Shown here: piece by piece, positions 33,006-41,914 of the stretch
How the letters are laid out: each line of letters begins with the position of its first letter
How positions within the stretch are numbered: the stretch's first letter is position 1
Assembly: GCA_963756425.1 (NCBI GenBank)
Contig: CAVWNW010000022.1
Coordinates: 62,001-126,000 of the forward strand
DNA length: 64,000 nucleotides
Source of the DNA: DASQUK01 sp963756425
Lineage (GTDB): Bacteria > Actinomycetota > Acidimicrobiia > Acidimicrobiales > VFJN01
Direction: 5' to 3'
Notes under the pieces: model-generated
What the model saw: only the letters and a program-made list of their open reading frames with translations
Told to the model about the DNA's origin: nothing
Databases searched by the model: none
Program-made: the position numbers and the translations under genes

Positions 33006-33575
33006 TCAGCGCAGCGCCGCGTCCACGAGGTCGGCCATCGCGTCGGCGCAGGCGTCGAGGGCATCGGTCCGCCGGGCGGCCCGAGCCAGGACGAACGCTC
33101 CCTCGAGCGCGGAGATGATCGTGTGCGCCAGGGCCCGGGCGTTGGTGCGCTCGACGCCTTCGTGGGTGAGCATCGCCGTGAGCGCCACGATCCAGGATTC
33201 GAAGACCTCGGCGGTCGCCTGACGAAGCGGTTCGTTCGTGCTGGCGACCTCGAGCGCCACGGTCTCGATGGGACAGGCATCGGCATAGCCGGTCTCCTCG
33301 AGCGCTTCCCCGGCGCTGATGAACGCGGCGCGGATCCCGGAAACCACGTCGGGTTGCTCGGCGATCTTCTCGGCCACCAGCTGTCCGTAGTAGGCGCCGG
33401 CGCGCTTGATCGTCTCGCCGGCGAGCTGGTCCTTGCCGCCGGGGAAGTGGTGGTAGAGCGAGCCGAACGGGGCATCGGCCTGCGCCAGGATCTGCTTGAT
33501 CCCGGTGCCGGTGAGGCCCTGTCGCCGGAACAGCTCGGAGCTGGCGTCGAGGATCCGGTCTTTTGTCGTGATCAC
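33006..33575 (-). CDS. TetR/AcrR-family regulator (LmrA/YxaF-like)
   Basis: A 189-residue regulator. The N-terminal helix-turn-helix (about 5-50) includes RILDASSELFRRQG and IKQILAQADAPFGSLYHHFPGGK, the latter with the FPGGK ending characteristic of the LmrA/YxaF subgroup. The C-terminal ligand-binding domain has a Cys at CPIETVALEV, typical for this subgroup. GTG start at 33575. A palindromic site lies 27 bp upstream, shared with the divergent membrane-protein gene that it probably represses. Confidence 0.92.
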   Translation of the reverse strand: MITTKDRILDASSELFRRQGLTGTGIKQILAQADAPFGSLYHHFPGGKDQLAGETIKRAGAYYGQLVAEKIAEQPDVVSGIRAAFISAGEALEETGYADACPIETVALEVASTNEPLRQATAEVFESWIVALTAMLTHEGVERTNARALAHTIISALEGAFVLARAARRTDALDACADAMADLVDAALR

Positions 33576-33601
33576 GGACCCGAGCCTACGCTACGTTCTT
33601 G

Positions 33602-33619
33602 CTAGAGCGATCTATCTAG
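33602..33619. promoter_or_regulatory. Candidate TetR operator
   Basis: An 18-bp imperfect palindrome, CTAGAGCGATCTATCTAG, matches its own reverse complement at 14 of 18 positions with perfect CTAGA/TCTAG ends. It is centred in the 66-bp gap between the divergent TetR gene and the membrane-protein gene and resembles known LmrA/YxaF operators in length and A/T-flanked core. Confidence 0.6.
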
Positions 33620-33641
33620 TGCCCCCCCGGACAGTCGGGAG

Positions 33642-34130
33642 ATGCACGATGAGACCTGGCCTGCGAACCCCCGACACGGAGCGCAAGGCGCACGACGGCA
33701 TCCGACCGATCGATGGGCCGACCAGAGGCTCCGGGTGCTCCTGGTCGTGGCGGTCATCGAGTCGTTCGTGCACTACGCCGACAACACCCTGCGCTACGAC
33801 GACTACACCGCCGACGATCCGTCGCTGGTCGGCTCCCTCGTCACCCGGTGGATCATTCCGGTGAGCTGGGTGCTCTTCACGGCCGCGGCGGTCATCGGCT
33901 ACCGCCACTTCCGGCGCGGCGACTGGACCAAGGCCGCGGCGTGGATCGGCGCATACTCGGCCAGCGGGCTGATCAGTCTCCTCCATTACGTCGACATCTC
34001 GCCGTCGGACCTGAGCGCCTTCCAGAACACCTTCGTCTTCCTGGACGTCCTCGTCGGCGTACTCGTCCTAGCCTTCGCCCTCTGGGCGGCGCTCGTGCAC
34101 GGCCCGGAGGAACGCCCGGCCGGTCCCTGA
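33642..34130 (+). CDS. Four-helix integral membrane protein, probable TetR target
   Basis: A 162-residue protein with a hydrophilic N-terminus (about 1-30) and four predicted membrane segments: LRVLLVVAVIESFVHY (about 30), WIIPVSWVLFTAAAVIG (about 70), WIGAYSASGLISLLHY (about 100) and VFLDVLVGVLVLAFALWAAL (about 130). No transport motif is visible. Divergent from a TetR regulator with a shared operator, so its level is probably induced by the regulator's ligand. Might be a DoxX/DUF-type membrane protein; the family is not certain. Confidence 0.72.
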   Translation: MHDETWPANPRHGAQGARRHPTDRWADQRLRVLLVVAVIESFVHYADNTLRYDDYTADDPSLVGSLVTRWIIPVSWVLFTAAAVIGYRHFRRGDWTKAAAWIGAYSASGLISLLHYVDISPSDLSAFQNTFVFLDVLVGVLVLAFALWAALVHGPEERPAGP

Positions 34131-34151
34131 CGGACCTAGGCTCCGCTCCCG

Positions 34152-35039
34152 ATGGCGACGAGCCTCGATTGGTACGGGTGCGCCACGTTCGCGCTGCGCA
34201 CCGGGGGCCTGACGGTGTTCCTCGATGCGTACATCGACCGCGCGCCGAACGCCGCAGGCACCGGGCTCACCGCGGACGACGTCGACCAATGCGACTGGAT
34301 CGTCGTCGGTCACTCCCACTTCGATCACCTGTACGGCGCCGAGCGGATCGCCCGCAGCACGGGCGCCCGGATCATCGGCAGCTACGAGACCGTCCGCATC
34401 ATGGAGCAGGCGGGCGTACCGGTCGATCGGATGATCTGCGTGGCCGGCGGCGAGACGATCGCGCTGTCCGACGAGGTGCGCGTGTCGGCGTTTCCCAGCC
34501 AGCACTCGTGCGTGTGGTCACAGGGTCAGATGACGCAGGCCGACGAGGTCTGCCTCGGCGACCTCGGCCTCACATGGCAGGAGCAGCGGGCCCGCTTCGA
34601 GAAGCTGCTCGAGCACCTCGGCGGCCTGGAGCCGTCGTCGCGTGAGCACCTCCTCCGCGCGCAGCAGGGCGACCGGGGCGACGGCGGCGCACTGGTCTAC
34701 GTGTTCGACACGCCCGACGGCCGCCTCTTCTACCAGGACACGTCCGGGCACTGGTCCGCCATCCTGCGCGACCTCCGACCCGACGTAGCCATCGTGGCCG
34801 CCGCCGGTCGAGGGAACATCGATGGGGAGCCGATCCAGGGCTCACTCGCCCAGTTCGTGGCGCAGGAGGTCGGGCTGCTCCATCCCCGGCGGGTCGTGCT
34901 CTCGCACCACGACAACTGGCTTCCCGGGTTCTCGGTCGAGACCGACGTGCGGCCGATTCGCGACGAGCTGGCACGCGTCGCACCCGGCACCGAGCTGATC
35001 GATCTCGGCTACCTCGACGGCACACGGATCCTGCCCTGA
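34152..35039 (+). CDS. MBL-fold (metallo-beta-lactamase superfamily) hydrolase
   Basis: A 295-residue protein of the UlaG/lactonase-like MBL type. The metal-binding motif is GHSHFDHLYG (about 53-62), with further ligands in FPSQHSCVW (about 117) and VLSHHDNWLPG (about 253). LDAYIDRAP near the N-terminus is also typical. It probably cleaves a lactone, phosphodiester or similar ester in the cytoplasm. It lies 21 bp after the membrane-protein gene and 14 bp before the LLM oxidoreductase, so these three could form one transcript. Confidence 0.87.
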   Translation: MATSLDWYGCATFALRTGGLTVFLDAYIDRAPNAAGTGLTADDVDQCDWIVVGHSHFDHLYGAERIARSTGARIIGSYETVRIMEQAGVPVDRMICVAGGETIALSDEVRVSAFPSQHSCVWSQGQMTQADEVCLGDLGLTWQEQRARFEKLLEHLGGLEPSSREHLLRAQQGDRGDGGALVYVFDTPDGRLFYQDTSGHWSAILRDLRPDVAIVAAAGRGNIDGEPIQGSLAQFVAQEVGLLHPRRVVLSHHDNWLPGFSVETDVRPIRDELARVAPGTELIDLGYLDGTRILP

Positions 35040-35053
35040 GGGACGGTAGCGGC

Positions 35054-35917
35054 ATGGATCCAGCTCATGACCGCACCGCAACGAGTGACCGCGCGGGCCG
35101 CGCCGGTACCCGCTCGGCGCTGTGGCTCCCGCTCTTCGACGAGCTCGCAGACCCCCTGACGGTGGCGCGGCTGGCCGCCGAGGCCGAGGAGGCCGGCTGG
35201 CACGGGGTCTTCGTATGGGACCAGCTTCGCTGGCGAGCGCCGGTGAGGGAGGTGGCCGACCCGTGGATATCCCTGGCGGCCATCGCCAACGCCACCGAAA
35301 GGGTGCGGCTCGGCCCCATGGTCACTCCCCTGCCTCGCCGCCGACCGGCGAAGGTGGCCCGGGAGACCGCCACCCTGGACTCGCTGAGCCGGGGTCGCCT
35401 CATCCTTGGCGTCGGAATCGGCGCCGACCGCTTCGCCGGCGAGCTGTCCAGGACCGGCGAGCAGCTCGACGACCGGCTGCGTGGCCAGATGCTCGACGAG
35501 TCGCTACAGATACTCGAGGCCGCCTGGTCGGGTGAGCCGGTGCACCACCGCGGCGCGCACTACACCATCGACGAGGTCCAGTTCCTCCCGCGGCCGGTCC
35601 AGCGCCCCGGCGTGCCGGTGTGGGTCGCAGGATTCCCCGGGAACGTCAAGCCGCTGCGACGGGCCGCACGGTACGACGGGTTCTTTCCCGCCAACCTCGA
35701 GCACCCGGACCAACTCAGCGAGGTGGTCGCCTCCGTCGCAGAGCTGCGCGGCCACGACGCGGCGCCGTATGAGGTCGTCGTCGGCCTCCCCCTCGGGGTC
35801 GACCCGGTGCCCTTCGCCGAGGCGGGCGCCACGTGGTGGCTGCCCGAGTTCGCACCCGACACCGTCTCGGTGGATGCCGTACGGACGGTGCTCCGCAACG
35901 GCCCGATGACGCCGTGA
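35054..35917 (+). CDS. LLM-class flavin-dependent (F420/FMN) oxidoreductase
   Basis: A 287-residue TIM-barrel luciferase-like protein. Typical segments are LAAEAEEAGWHGVFVWD (about 40), RVRLGPMVTPLPRRRPAKVARE (written here as RLGPMVTPLPRRRP), LDSLSRGRLILGVGIG (about 107) and VPVWVAGFPGN (about 193). Actinobacterial members use F420 or FMN for hydride transfer or monooxygenation. The substrate is unknown. Its end is 2 bp from the next methyltransferase start (ATG 35920), suggesting coupling. Confidence 0.88.
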   Translation: MDPAHDRTATSDRAGRAGTRSALWLPLFDELADPLTVARLAAEAEEAGWHGVFVWDQLRWRAPVREVADPWISLAAIANATERVRLGPMVTPLPRRRPAKVARETATLDSLSRGRLILGVGIGADRFAGELSRTGEQLDDRLRGQMLDESLQILEAAWSGEPVHHRGAHYTIDEVQFLPRPVQRPGVPVWVAGFPGNVKPLRRAARYDGFFPANLEHPDQLSEVVASVAELRGHDAAPYEVVVGLPLGVDPVPFAEAGATWWLPEFAPDTVSVDAVRTVLRNGPMTP

Positions 35918-35919
35918 CG

Positions 35920-36706
35920 ATGAACACGATCGGCAACACCGACTTCTACGACGCCGAGCTGCACCGGCACAACGTCCACTTTCGCGTCCGCGGCGGCCGT
36001 TCGCCCACGCGACCGGGTGCTCGACGTCGGTTGTGGCACGGGCCAGACCACCCGCGAGGCCGCCCGTGCCGCCGTCGACGGAAGCGCCGTCGGCGTCGAC
36101 GTGTCCGCACCGATGCTCGAACGCGCCCGCCGGCTCAGCCGCGAACAGGGGCTCCACAACATCAGCTACCAGCACGGTGACGCCGAGACGCTGCCATTCC
36201 CAACGGCGCGCTTCGACCTCTGCATCAGCCGCTTCGGAACCATGTTCTTCGCCGACCCCGGTGCGGCATTCACCAACATCCGTCGGGCGCTGCGCGCCGG
36301 TGCACGCCTGGTGTTGATGGTCTGGCAGCACGCCGAGCGCAACGAGTGGTTCACGGCCACCCGCGAAGCCCTTGCCGGATCGAGCACTCCCAGGGCGTCG
36401 GCGACCGACCTGGAACCGTTCTCCCTCGCCGATCCTGCCGCCACGGAGCGGTTGCTCACCGTGGCCGGCTTTGCCGACGTCGCGTTCGCCGACAGCCACG
36501 AACCGGTGCACTACGGCCCCGACGTCGGCGCAGCGAGCGACGCCGTGCTGAGCCTGCGACATGCCCGCGGCCTACTCGACAGCCTCGACGCGTCCACGGC
36601 CGAGCACGCGCTCGGTCGGCTGCGGGCCATGCTCGCGGCACACGTCACCGGCGATGCCGTGTACTTCGACTCGCGTGCCTGGATCATCACCGCCCACGCG
36701 CAGTGA
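35920..36706 (+). CDS. Class I SAM-dependent methyltransferase, frameshifted N-terminus
   Basis: The start MNTIGNTDFYDAELHRHNVHF from ATG 35920 (written as its first 10 residues MNTIGNTDFY plus DAELHRHN) is in a different frame from the rest, which continues as RPRDRVLDVGCGTGQTTREA. One extra base at about 35983-35988 accounts for it. Motif I is LDVGCGTGQ; the acidic motif II is GVDVSAPMLERA; LPFPTARFDLCISRFG and RRALRAGARLVLMVW follow. About 260 residues in total. Substrate unknown. Follows the LLM oxidoreductase by 2 bp. Confidence 0.82.
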
Positions 36707-36754
36707 CACGAGGCGCCCGCCGCAGGTTCGGCGCGGCACTCCGAACCAGCCGGG

Positions 36755-38344
36755 CTACGACGGCGACGTCGGTGCAACCGGATCGGTGGACCGGGCGACG
36801 GGAACGTCGGGATACGCCTGGACGGCGGCGTGCTCGGCCATATCGGGCGTGACGTAGCTCTTGTTGCTCCGGAGCTCGAGACCGTTCTCGGTGAGGCGGT
36901 ACGACCAGCGCCAGCGCCCGTCGGGATCCGGGAAGATGGCGATCTGGGCGCCATCGGCGTCCGGTGCATACGCGGGTTCCGCTTCGGGACGCTCCGCTCC
37001 GTCGCCGCTGGGCTGGAGCACGGCGCGCATGGGCAATTCGGCGAATCGCTCGACCCCACTGGCCTTGAGCGCCGTCATGAGCCGGTAGGTCGCGTAGCCG
37101 AGCACCGGCGGGACCACCGGAACCAGGATGCGGAACGTCCAGCTGATCGTGGCGACCGACGCGGAGAACCTGTGCGCCAACAGGTCGTTGCTAGCTGCGA
37201 TCTGCAGCAACACGAAGAAGCTGAGTGCGGTTACACCGAATGCGGTCCGCACGGGATGGTCGCGGGCGCGGTCCAGCAGGTGATGGGGCCCACGATCACC
37301 CGTGAAGCGCGCCTCCAGGAACGGCCACAGGAAGAGAGCGCCGAACGTCACGGTCGGCACGAGCACCCCGGGATAGAAGGGATTGGGGATCTCGTAGGAG
37401 AACGCGCGGATCTCCCACGGCGGGAAGATCCGCAGTGCCCCCTCCAACCACCCGAGCCACCAGTCGGGCTGGGCCGGTGACGGCACCTCGGAGACCCGGA
37501 ACGGCCCGTAGACCCACACCGGGTTGACCTGGACGAGCCCACCCATCGTCATGATCACCGCGGAGACGCCGAAGAACAGACCCGTCGAGAAGGCGGCGTA
37601 CGTGGGCCACAGCTTGGGGCCCACGACGTTGCCCTCCCGGCGGCCCCGGACCGCGAAGTCGGTGTGCTTCTGGCGCCAGATCAGCGCCAGGTGCACGCTG
37701 AGGAGGGCGACGATGGCGGCGGGCACGAGCAGGATGTGGGTCACGAAGAGGCGGGGAATGATCGCCTCGGCGGGGAACTCGCCCCCGAAGATCAGGAACG
37801 CCATCCAGGTGCCGATCACGGGCACGGACAGGGCGATCGAATACGCGATCCGCAGCCCGGTCCCGGACAACAGGTCGTCCGGCAGCGAGTAGCCGGTGAA
37901 CCCGTTGAAGAAGGCGAGGATGAGCAGCGTCACCCCCACGATCCAGTTGATCTCTCGGGGACGGCGGAACGCGCCGGTGAAGAACACGCGCAGCAGGTGA
38001 ACCACGATGGCGGCGATGAAGACGATGGCGGCCCAGTGGTGTGCCTGCCGCATGACCAGCCCGGCCCGGACGTCGTAGCTGAGCTCGACGGTCGACCGGT
38101 ACGCCTCGGACATCGAGGTGCCCTGCAAGGGCTCGTACGAACCGTTGTAGGTGGTCTCGGCCACGCTGGGATCGAAGAAGAACGTCAGGAAGATGCCGGT
38201 GATGATGAGGACGAGGAACGAGTAGAGCGCGATCTCGCCCAACATGAACGACCAGTGGTCGGGGAAGATCTTGGACAGCGCCGACTCGGCGAAGGCCGAG
38301 CCGCCGATCCTGTCGTCGATCCAGCGGGCCAGGCGCCTAATCAT
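36755..38344 (-). CDS. qcrB: Ubiquinol/menaquinol-cytochrome c reductase cytochrome b subunit
   Basis: A 529-residue cytochrome b. The haem-ligand histidines are in MRQAHHWAAIVFIAAIVVH (helix B) and FVTHILLVPAAIVALLSVHL (helix D). Eight or more membrane helices are visible, with PPWEIRAFSYE (PEWY-type region replaced by PPWE) in the quinol-oxidation loop. A hydrophilic C-terminal extension of about 100 residues follows, common in actinobacteria. ATG 38344 overlaps the qcrA stop by 8 bp. It is the last gene of the respiratory operon and passes electrons from menaquinol to the Rieske protein and cytochrome c. Confidence 0.95.
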   Translation of the reverse strand: MIRRLARWIDDRIGGSAFAESALSKIFPDHWSFMLGEIALYSFLVLIITGIFLTFFFDPSVAETTYNGSYEPLQGTSMSEAYRSTVELSYDVRAGLVMRQAHHWAAIVFIAAIVVHLLRVFFTGAFRRPREINWIVGVTLLILAFFNGFTGYSLPDDLLSGTGLRIAYSIALSVPVIGTWMAFLIFGGEFPAEAIIPRLFVTHILLVPAAIVALLSVHLALIWRQKHTDFAVRGRREGNVVGPKLWPTYAAFSTGLFFGVSAVIMTMGGLVQVNPVWVYGPFRVSEVPSPAQPDWWLGWLEGALRIFPPWEIRAFSYEIPNPFYPGVLVPTVTFGALFLWPFLEARFTGDRGPHHLLDRARDHPVRTAFGVTALSFFVLLQIAASNDLLAHRFSASVATISWTFRILVPVVPPVLGYATYRLMTALKASGVERFAELPMRAVLQPSGDGAERPEAEPAYAPDADGAQIAIFPDPDGRWRWSYRLTENGLELRSNKSYVTPDMAEHAAVQAYPDVPVARSTDPVAPTSPS

Positions 38345-39170
38345 CGGGCCGGTTCCAGAACCCGGGGCCCACGGGTTCGGTGTAGTCGGACAGCGAGATG
38401 ATGAAGCCGGCCTCGTTGACGCCGATCGGGAGCTGGGGCAAGGGGCGGGTGGCGGGTCCGAACGTCGGCTTGGCACCCTCCGGGACCGAGAAGGTGGATT
38501 GGTGGCAGGGGCAGAACAGCTCCTGCGTCTCCGCCTGGTACAGGCCGACCGGGCAGCCGGCGTGGGTGCAGATCTTGGAGAATGCCACGACCCCGCTCAC
38601 CGACCAGTCGCTCGGGCCCGGGGGCGTGACGTCGTCGGGCAGGCGGATCAGGAGCGTCTGGGAGTCGGCGGCGTCCTCGTGGCCCTCCGGGAACACGGTG
38701 ACCACGCTGTTGAGATCGAGGTCGCTGACCTGGATGGGGACACCGGAGTCGGTGACGGCGCGCCGGCCCCGACGCCACTGCGTGCGGAACAGCGAGCGGC
38801 CGGGGCTGGTGCCCAGCGACCGAACGGGGAACAAGGCGGCGATGCCCAGGAGGCCGAGCGACGCGGCGAACGCGACCGCGATGGCGCGACGCCGCTCGAT
38901 GGGCTCGGCCCCGGCCTCGAACGCCGCCTCCACGCCCGGCCGTTCGGCCGTGGCGTGCGGCACGATGTCGCGCGGCTCCACGAACTTGTCGCCGGGCAGC
39001 ATGTGGTGACCGAAGAGCACGAGGCCGATGGCGATGCCGCCGAGTGAGACGCCCAGCAGCGCGCCCTCGATCTGGGGGTCGCCGCCGAGCGCGTAGACGA
39101 TGGTGAGCCCGATCGACGCCAGCATGCTGGCGCCGATCGCGGCGAGGATGCGGACGCGGCCGACGTTCAC
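38337..39170 (-). CDS. qcrA: Rieske iron-sulfur subunit of the bc1 complex
   Basis: A 277-residue protein. Two or three N-terminal membrane helices (about 8-55 and 100-120) are typical of actinobacterial QcrA. The C-terminal Rieske domain has CTHAGC (about 199) and CPCHQS (about 217), which hold the [2Fe-2S] cluster. GTG 39170 overlaps the qcrC stop as GTGA. It moves electrons from menaquinol at the Qo site to the c-type haems of QcrC. Confidence 0.95.
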   Translation of the reverse strand: MNVGRVRILAAIGASMLASIGLTIVYALGGDPQIEGALLGVSLGGIAIGLVLFGHHMLPGDKFVEPRDIVPHATAERPGVEAAFEAGAEPIERRRAIAVAFAASLGLLGIAALFPVRSLGTSPGRSLFRTQWRRGRRAVTDSGVPIQVSDLDLNSVVTVFPEGHEDAADSQTLLIRLPDDVTPPGPSDWSVSGVVAFSKICTHAGCPVGLYQAETQELFCPCHQSTFSVPEGAKPTFGPATRPLPQLPIGVNEAGFIISLSDYTEPVGPGFWNRPDD

Positions 39171-39973
39171 GTCTGCTCCCCCCGCTTGGTTCCGACCCAC
39201 CGGATGAACAGGACCAGGCTCCCGAGCCCTAAGACCCAGCCGACGGCGCCCTCGGCCACCGGTCCGATCCTGCCGATCGGGGCGCCGCCGCGGTCGTCCG
39301 GGCTCTTCAGGTAGTCGACGTATTCGGCGATGGCGTCGAGCCCTTCCGCGTTCACGACGCCGGGGCCGAACGCGGGCATCGCCCCGGGCCCCGTACGAAC
39401 CGCCTCCCCGACCACGGTCGGCGTCGCGGAGTCCAGGCTCGGGATGACGATGCCGGCGGTCTCGCCCCCGCGCTGGGCGAGCATGGCCCCTCCGATGCCA
39501 GTGGTGGCGTGGCAGGCGGCGCAGTGCTCCTGATACAGGTCCCGGCCCTCGGGGAGGGCTCCGGCCGCGGCGTCGACCTCCGGGATGCCGGGACCGGGCT
39601 GGTCGAACGTCTCGTCGATGTAACCGACCAGCGCGGCGATCTCCTCCTCGTCGTAGGGGGTGTCGCGCGGTCTCACCCGCTCGTCCGCGTCTCCGATCGG
39701 CATCCGCCCGGTGCGCAGCATGAAGTCGGTCAACGCGGGCCCGTTCTCGCCGGTCACCAGGTCCGGGCCGTTCGAGGTGCCGCCGCCCGCGTCGCCGTGG
39801 CAGAACGAGCAGTCGCGTTGGTAGAGCTGCTCGCCGAGGGCGAGGGCTTCGGCGTCCGGGGGCTCATACGACGCCGGCGGCCGGTATGGCTCGGGTTGCT
39901 CGAAGTACGAGCAGGCTCCCGCCGCCAGGGCGGGTACGACCGTCACCAGGAGGGCCACCCGGCTGGCTTTCAC
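39167..39973 (-). CDS. qcrC: Dihaem cytochrome c subunit of the bc1 complex
   Basis: A 268-residue protein with an N-terminal lipoprotein-type signal (PALAAGACSYF), two CxxCH haem sites (CSFCHGDAGGG, about 56, and CAACHATTG, about 145), and a C-terminal membrane anchor (GWVLGLGSLVLFIRWVG). This is the fused dihaem cytochrome cc of actinobacterial supercomplexes, carrying electrons directly from QcrA to the oxidase without a soluble cytochrome c. GTG start at 39973 overlaps the upstream gene's stop. Confidence 0.93.
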   Translation of the reverse strand: MKASRVALLVTVVPALAAGACSYFEQPEPYRPPASYEPPDAEALALGEQLYQRDCSFCHGDAGGGTSNGPDLVTGENGPALTDFMLRTGRMPIGDADERVRPRDTPYDEEEIAALVGYIDETFDQPGPGIPEVDAAAGALPEGRDLYQEHCAACHATTGIGGAMLAQRGGETAGIVIPSLDSATPTVVGEAVRTGPGAMPAFGPGVVNAEGLDAIAEYVDYLKSPDDRGGAPIGRIGPVAEGAVGWVLGLGSLVLFIRWVGTKRGEQT

Positions 39974-40854
39974 GACGGCCCCCTCGCGGTCGCAGCCTGC
40001 TCCCGGTCGCGCACTTCGAGGGATCCGAGCCAGTGGGCCAGGAGGGCGGCGATGACGACCATGTACACGATGCCGGGCGGCACCCACATCAGGCCTCCGG
40101 CCAGCTGCTGGTCCTCGAGAGGGGTGAGTCCCCAGCTCGGCGCGACCGATGCGTGGATGGGGTACAGCGGTCGCTGCGCCAGGGCGAGGACGGCGCCCAG
40201 GGCGCCGCTCTGCAATGCCGTCGCCAGCAGCAGGCCGGACGCCACGGGGATGGCGAGCGAGCGGCGGGCCCGCCCCAGCGCCAACGCCCAGACGAGCGCC
40301 GCGGTCGCGATCAGGCTTGCGTGCTCCAACGCGTGAAGGGCGTCGCGGCGGAGCGCGACCTCGTACAGGGCCGGGAGGTGCCAGGCCCACAGGACGACCA
40401 CCCCAACGACCCAGGCGGACACCGGATGGAACAGCACGTCCCTGGCGGACCTGACGGATGGGCGAGCTCGGACACGAACGAACAGCCGGCGGCCCCGGAG
40501 AGGCATGGCCCGGCCGAGGACCAGCACCGGGCGGCCACAGACCAGGAGCGGGGCGACCACCAGCATGAGCAGCAGGTGCTGAACCATGTGGGCGGCGAAC
40601 ACGGACGACGCCGCCAGTTCCAGCGGCGACGCCAGTGCGATGGCGAGCACCAGCAGTGCGCCGGCGAACGCAGCGACGTGCACGGGGCGGACCAGCTGCC
40701 GTCGTCGGGCGCCGAGGTGCGCGAGCCCCGAACGGTAGAGGAGGGCGGTCAGGACCAGGATCCCCAGGATCAACGGGTCCGGGCGCCACGAGCTCCACAG
40801 GTCCGACCGTGCGACGGGCGTGTGCGCGAGCGTCATGGGGACGAGCACGCTCAT
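39970..40854 (-). CDS. CtaG-like cytochrome oxidase assembly membrane protein
   Basis: A 294-residue protein with about seven membrane helices. VFAAHMVQHLLLMLVVAPLLV, with the His pair, and YEVALRRDALHALEHAS are hallmarks of the caa3_CtaG family (YtpP/CtaG-type copper-related oxidase assembly factor). It sits in the oxidase operon, overlapping genes on both sides by 4 bp, and is expected to help place copper into the oxidase. ATG 40854. Confidence 0.88.
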   Translation of the reverse strand: MSVLVPMTLAHTPVARSDLWSSWRPDPLILGILVLTALLYRSGLAHLGARRRQLVRPVHVAAFAGALLVLAIALASPLELAASSVFAAHMVQHLLLMLVVAPLLVCGRPVLVLGRAMPLRGRRLFVRVRARPSVRSARDVLFHPVSAWVVGVVVLWAWHLPALYEVALRRDALHALEHASLIATAALVWALALGRARRSLAIPVASGLLLATALQSGALGAVLALAQRPLYPIHASVAPSWGLTPLEDQQLAGGLMWVPPGIVYMVVIAALLAHWLGSLEVRDREQAATARGPS

Positions 40855-41270
40855 GGCGACGTCGCACAGGTGTCGAGCAGCAACGGGGGAAGGAACCCGA
40901 GGAGGATCGCGCCGACGAAGATGACCCCTTCGACCATCCCGGCGAACGCCATCCACTGCTCACGCTCGAGCACGTCGCCGTCGGAGGCCCGCCGCAGCCT
41001 CCGCCAGCTGGCGAGCGCGGTCAGGCCGGCGGCCGCCGCTATCAGGACCATGAGGGAGTTGAGCGTCCACGACACCTCGTCGACGGAGAATCCCAGGATC
41101 TCGCCCCGGTCGGTGGTGGCCGGGGAGCACGCGAACCACTCCTCCAGCGAGTAGTTGAGCAGCAGGTGCCCCAGCCACGCCACGGGGCTGCCCAGGACTC
41201 CGAACCACAGGGCGCGAGAGCCGCGGCTCTCCCGCCGGGTGATGTCGCGGACGTCCTGGTCGATGCTCAT
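40851..41270 (-). CDS. Small membrane protein of the caa3 oxidase operon
   Basis: A 139-residue protein with three to four membrane helices: SRALWFGVLGSPVAWLGHLLLNY (described here as about 20-40), LNSLMVLIAAAAGLTALASW (about 70-90) and MVEGVIFVGAILLGFLPPLLL (about 112-132). It occupies the place of a subunit IV or assembly gene between ctaE and ctaG. It is encoded with TGATG-type overlaps on each side. No name can be given with confidence. Confidence 0.78.
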   Translation of the reverse strand: MSIDQDVRDITRRESRGSRALWFGVLGSPVAWLGHLLLNYSLEEWFACSPATTDRGEILGFSVDEVSWTLNSLMVLIAAAAGLTALASWRRLRRASDGDVLEREQWMAFAGMVEGVIFVGAILLGFLPPLLLDTCATSP

Positions 41271-41911
41271 CAGAAATGCGGTGTGAGGTAGATGGTTGCG
41301 AGAACGAACGCCCACACCACGTCGACGAAGTGCCAATACATGGTGAAGTTCTGGACGGTCAGGTGGCGCGACTCGTCGAAGGCTCCCTGCCAGGCCCGCA
41401 CCTGCGTCCACAGGCTCAACATCAGCCCGGCGAGGACGTGGGCTCCGTGGAAACCGGTGATCGTGTAGAAGAGCGACCCGTAGGCGTTGGTGGTGGGGCC
41501 GAACTCGTCGAGCTTCTCCGGCCATTCGACACCGAGGGTCATCACCAGGAACGTGGCCCCGAGGACGAACCCCGCCGCCAGGCCGACCTTCAGGCGGGTG
41601 ACGTTGCCGGCCCGGATGCCCGTGTGGGCCATGTGGACCGGAATGCTCGACGACCACAGGATCGCGGTCATGATGAGCGGCAGCGCCAGCTCGGGCGTGG
41701 CGATGCCGTCGGGCGGCCAGATCGGGCCGTTGCGGAACCGCAGGTAGAAGTAGCTGGCGATCAGCAGGGCGAACAGGGTCGCCTCGGTGCCGATGAGCCA
41801 CACCATGCCCCACCAGCCGAATGCCCGAGGCCCGTCGTACCGCTGCGGCAGCAGCTCACCCGGGATGCCGGTCTCACCGAGCAGCGCTTCGTGGGTCGTC
41901 GTCACCTCCAT
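41270..41911 (-). CDS. ctaE: Cytochrome c oxidase subunit III
   Basis: A 213-residue five-to-six-helix membrane protein. It has the typical WLIGTEATLFALLIASYFYLR first helix (in part), TTNAYGSLFYTITGFHGAHVLAGL and the C-terminal YWHFVDVVWAFVLATIYL, both family signatures with conserved His. CtaE stabilises subunit I and helps proton uptake. Starts 3 bp after the ctaD stop; its stop overlaps the next ATG. Confidence 0.95.
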   Translation of the reverse strand: MEVTTTHEALLGETGIPGELLPQRYDGPRAFGWWGMVWLIGTEATLFALLIASYFYLRFRNGPIWPPDGIATPELALPLIMTAILWSSSIPVHMAHTGIRAGNVTRLKVGLAAGFVLGATFLVMTLGVEWPEKLDEFGPTTNAYGSLFYTITGFHGAHVLAGLMLSLWTQVRAWQGAFDESRHLTVQNFTMYWHFVDVVWAFVLATIYLTPHF

Positions 41912-41914
41912 CCC

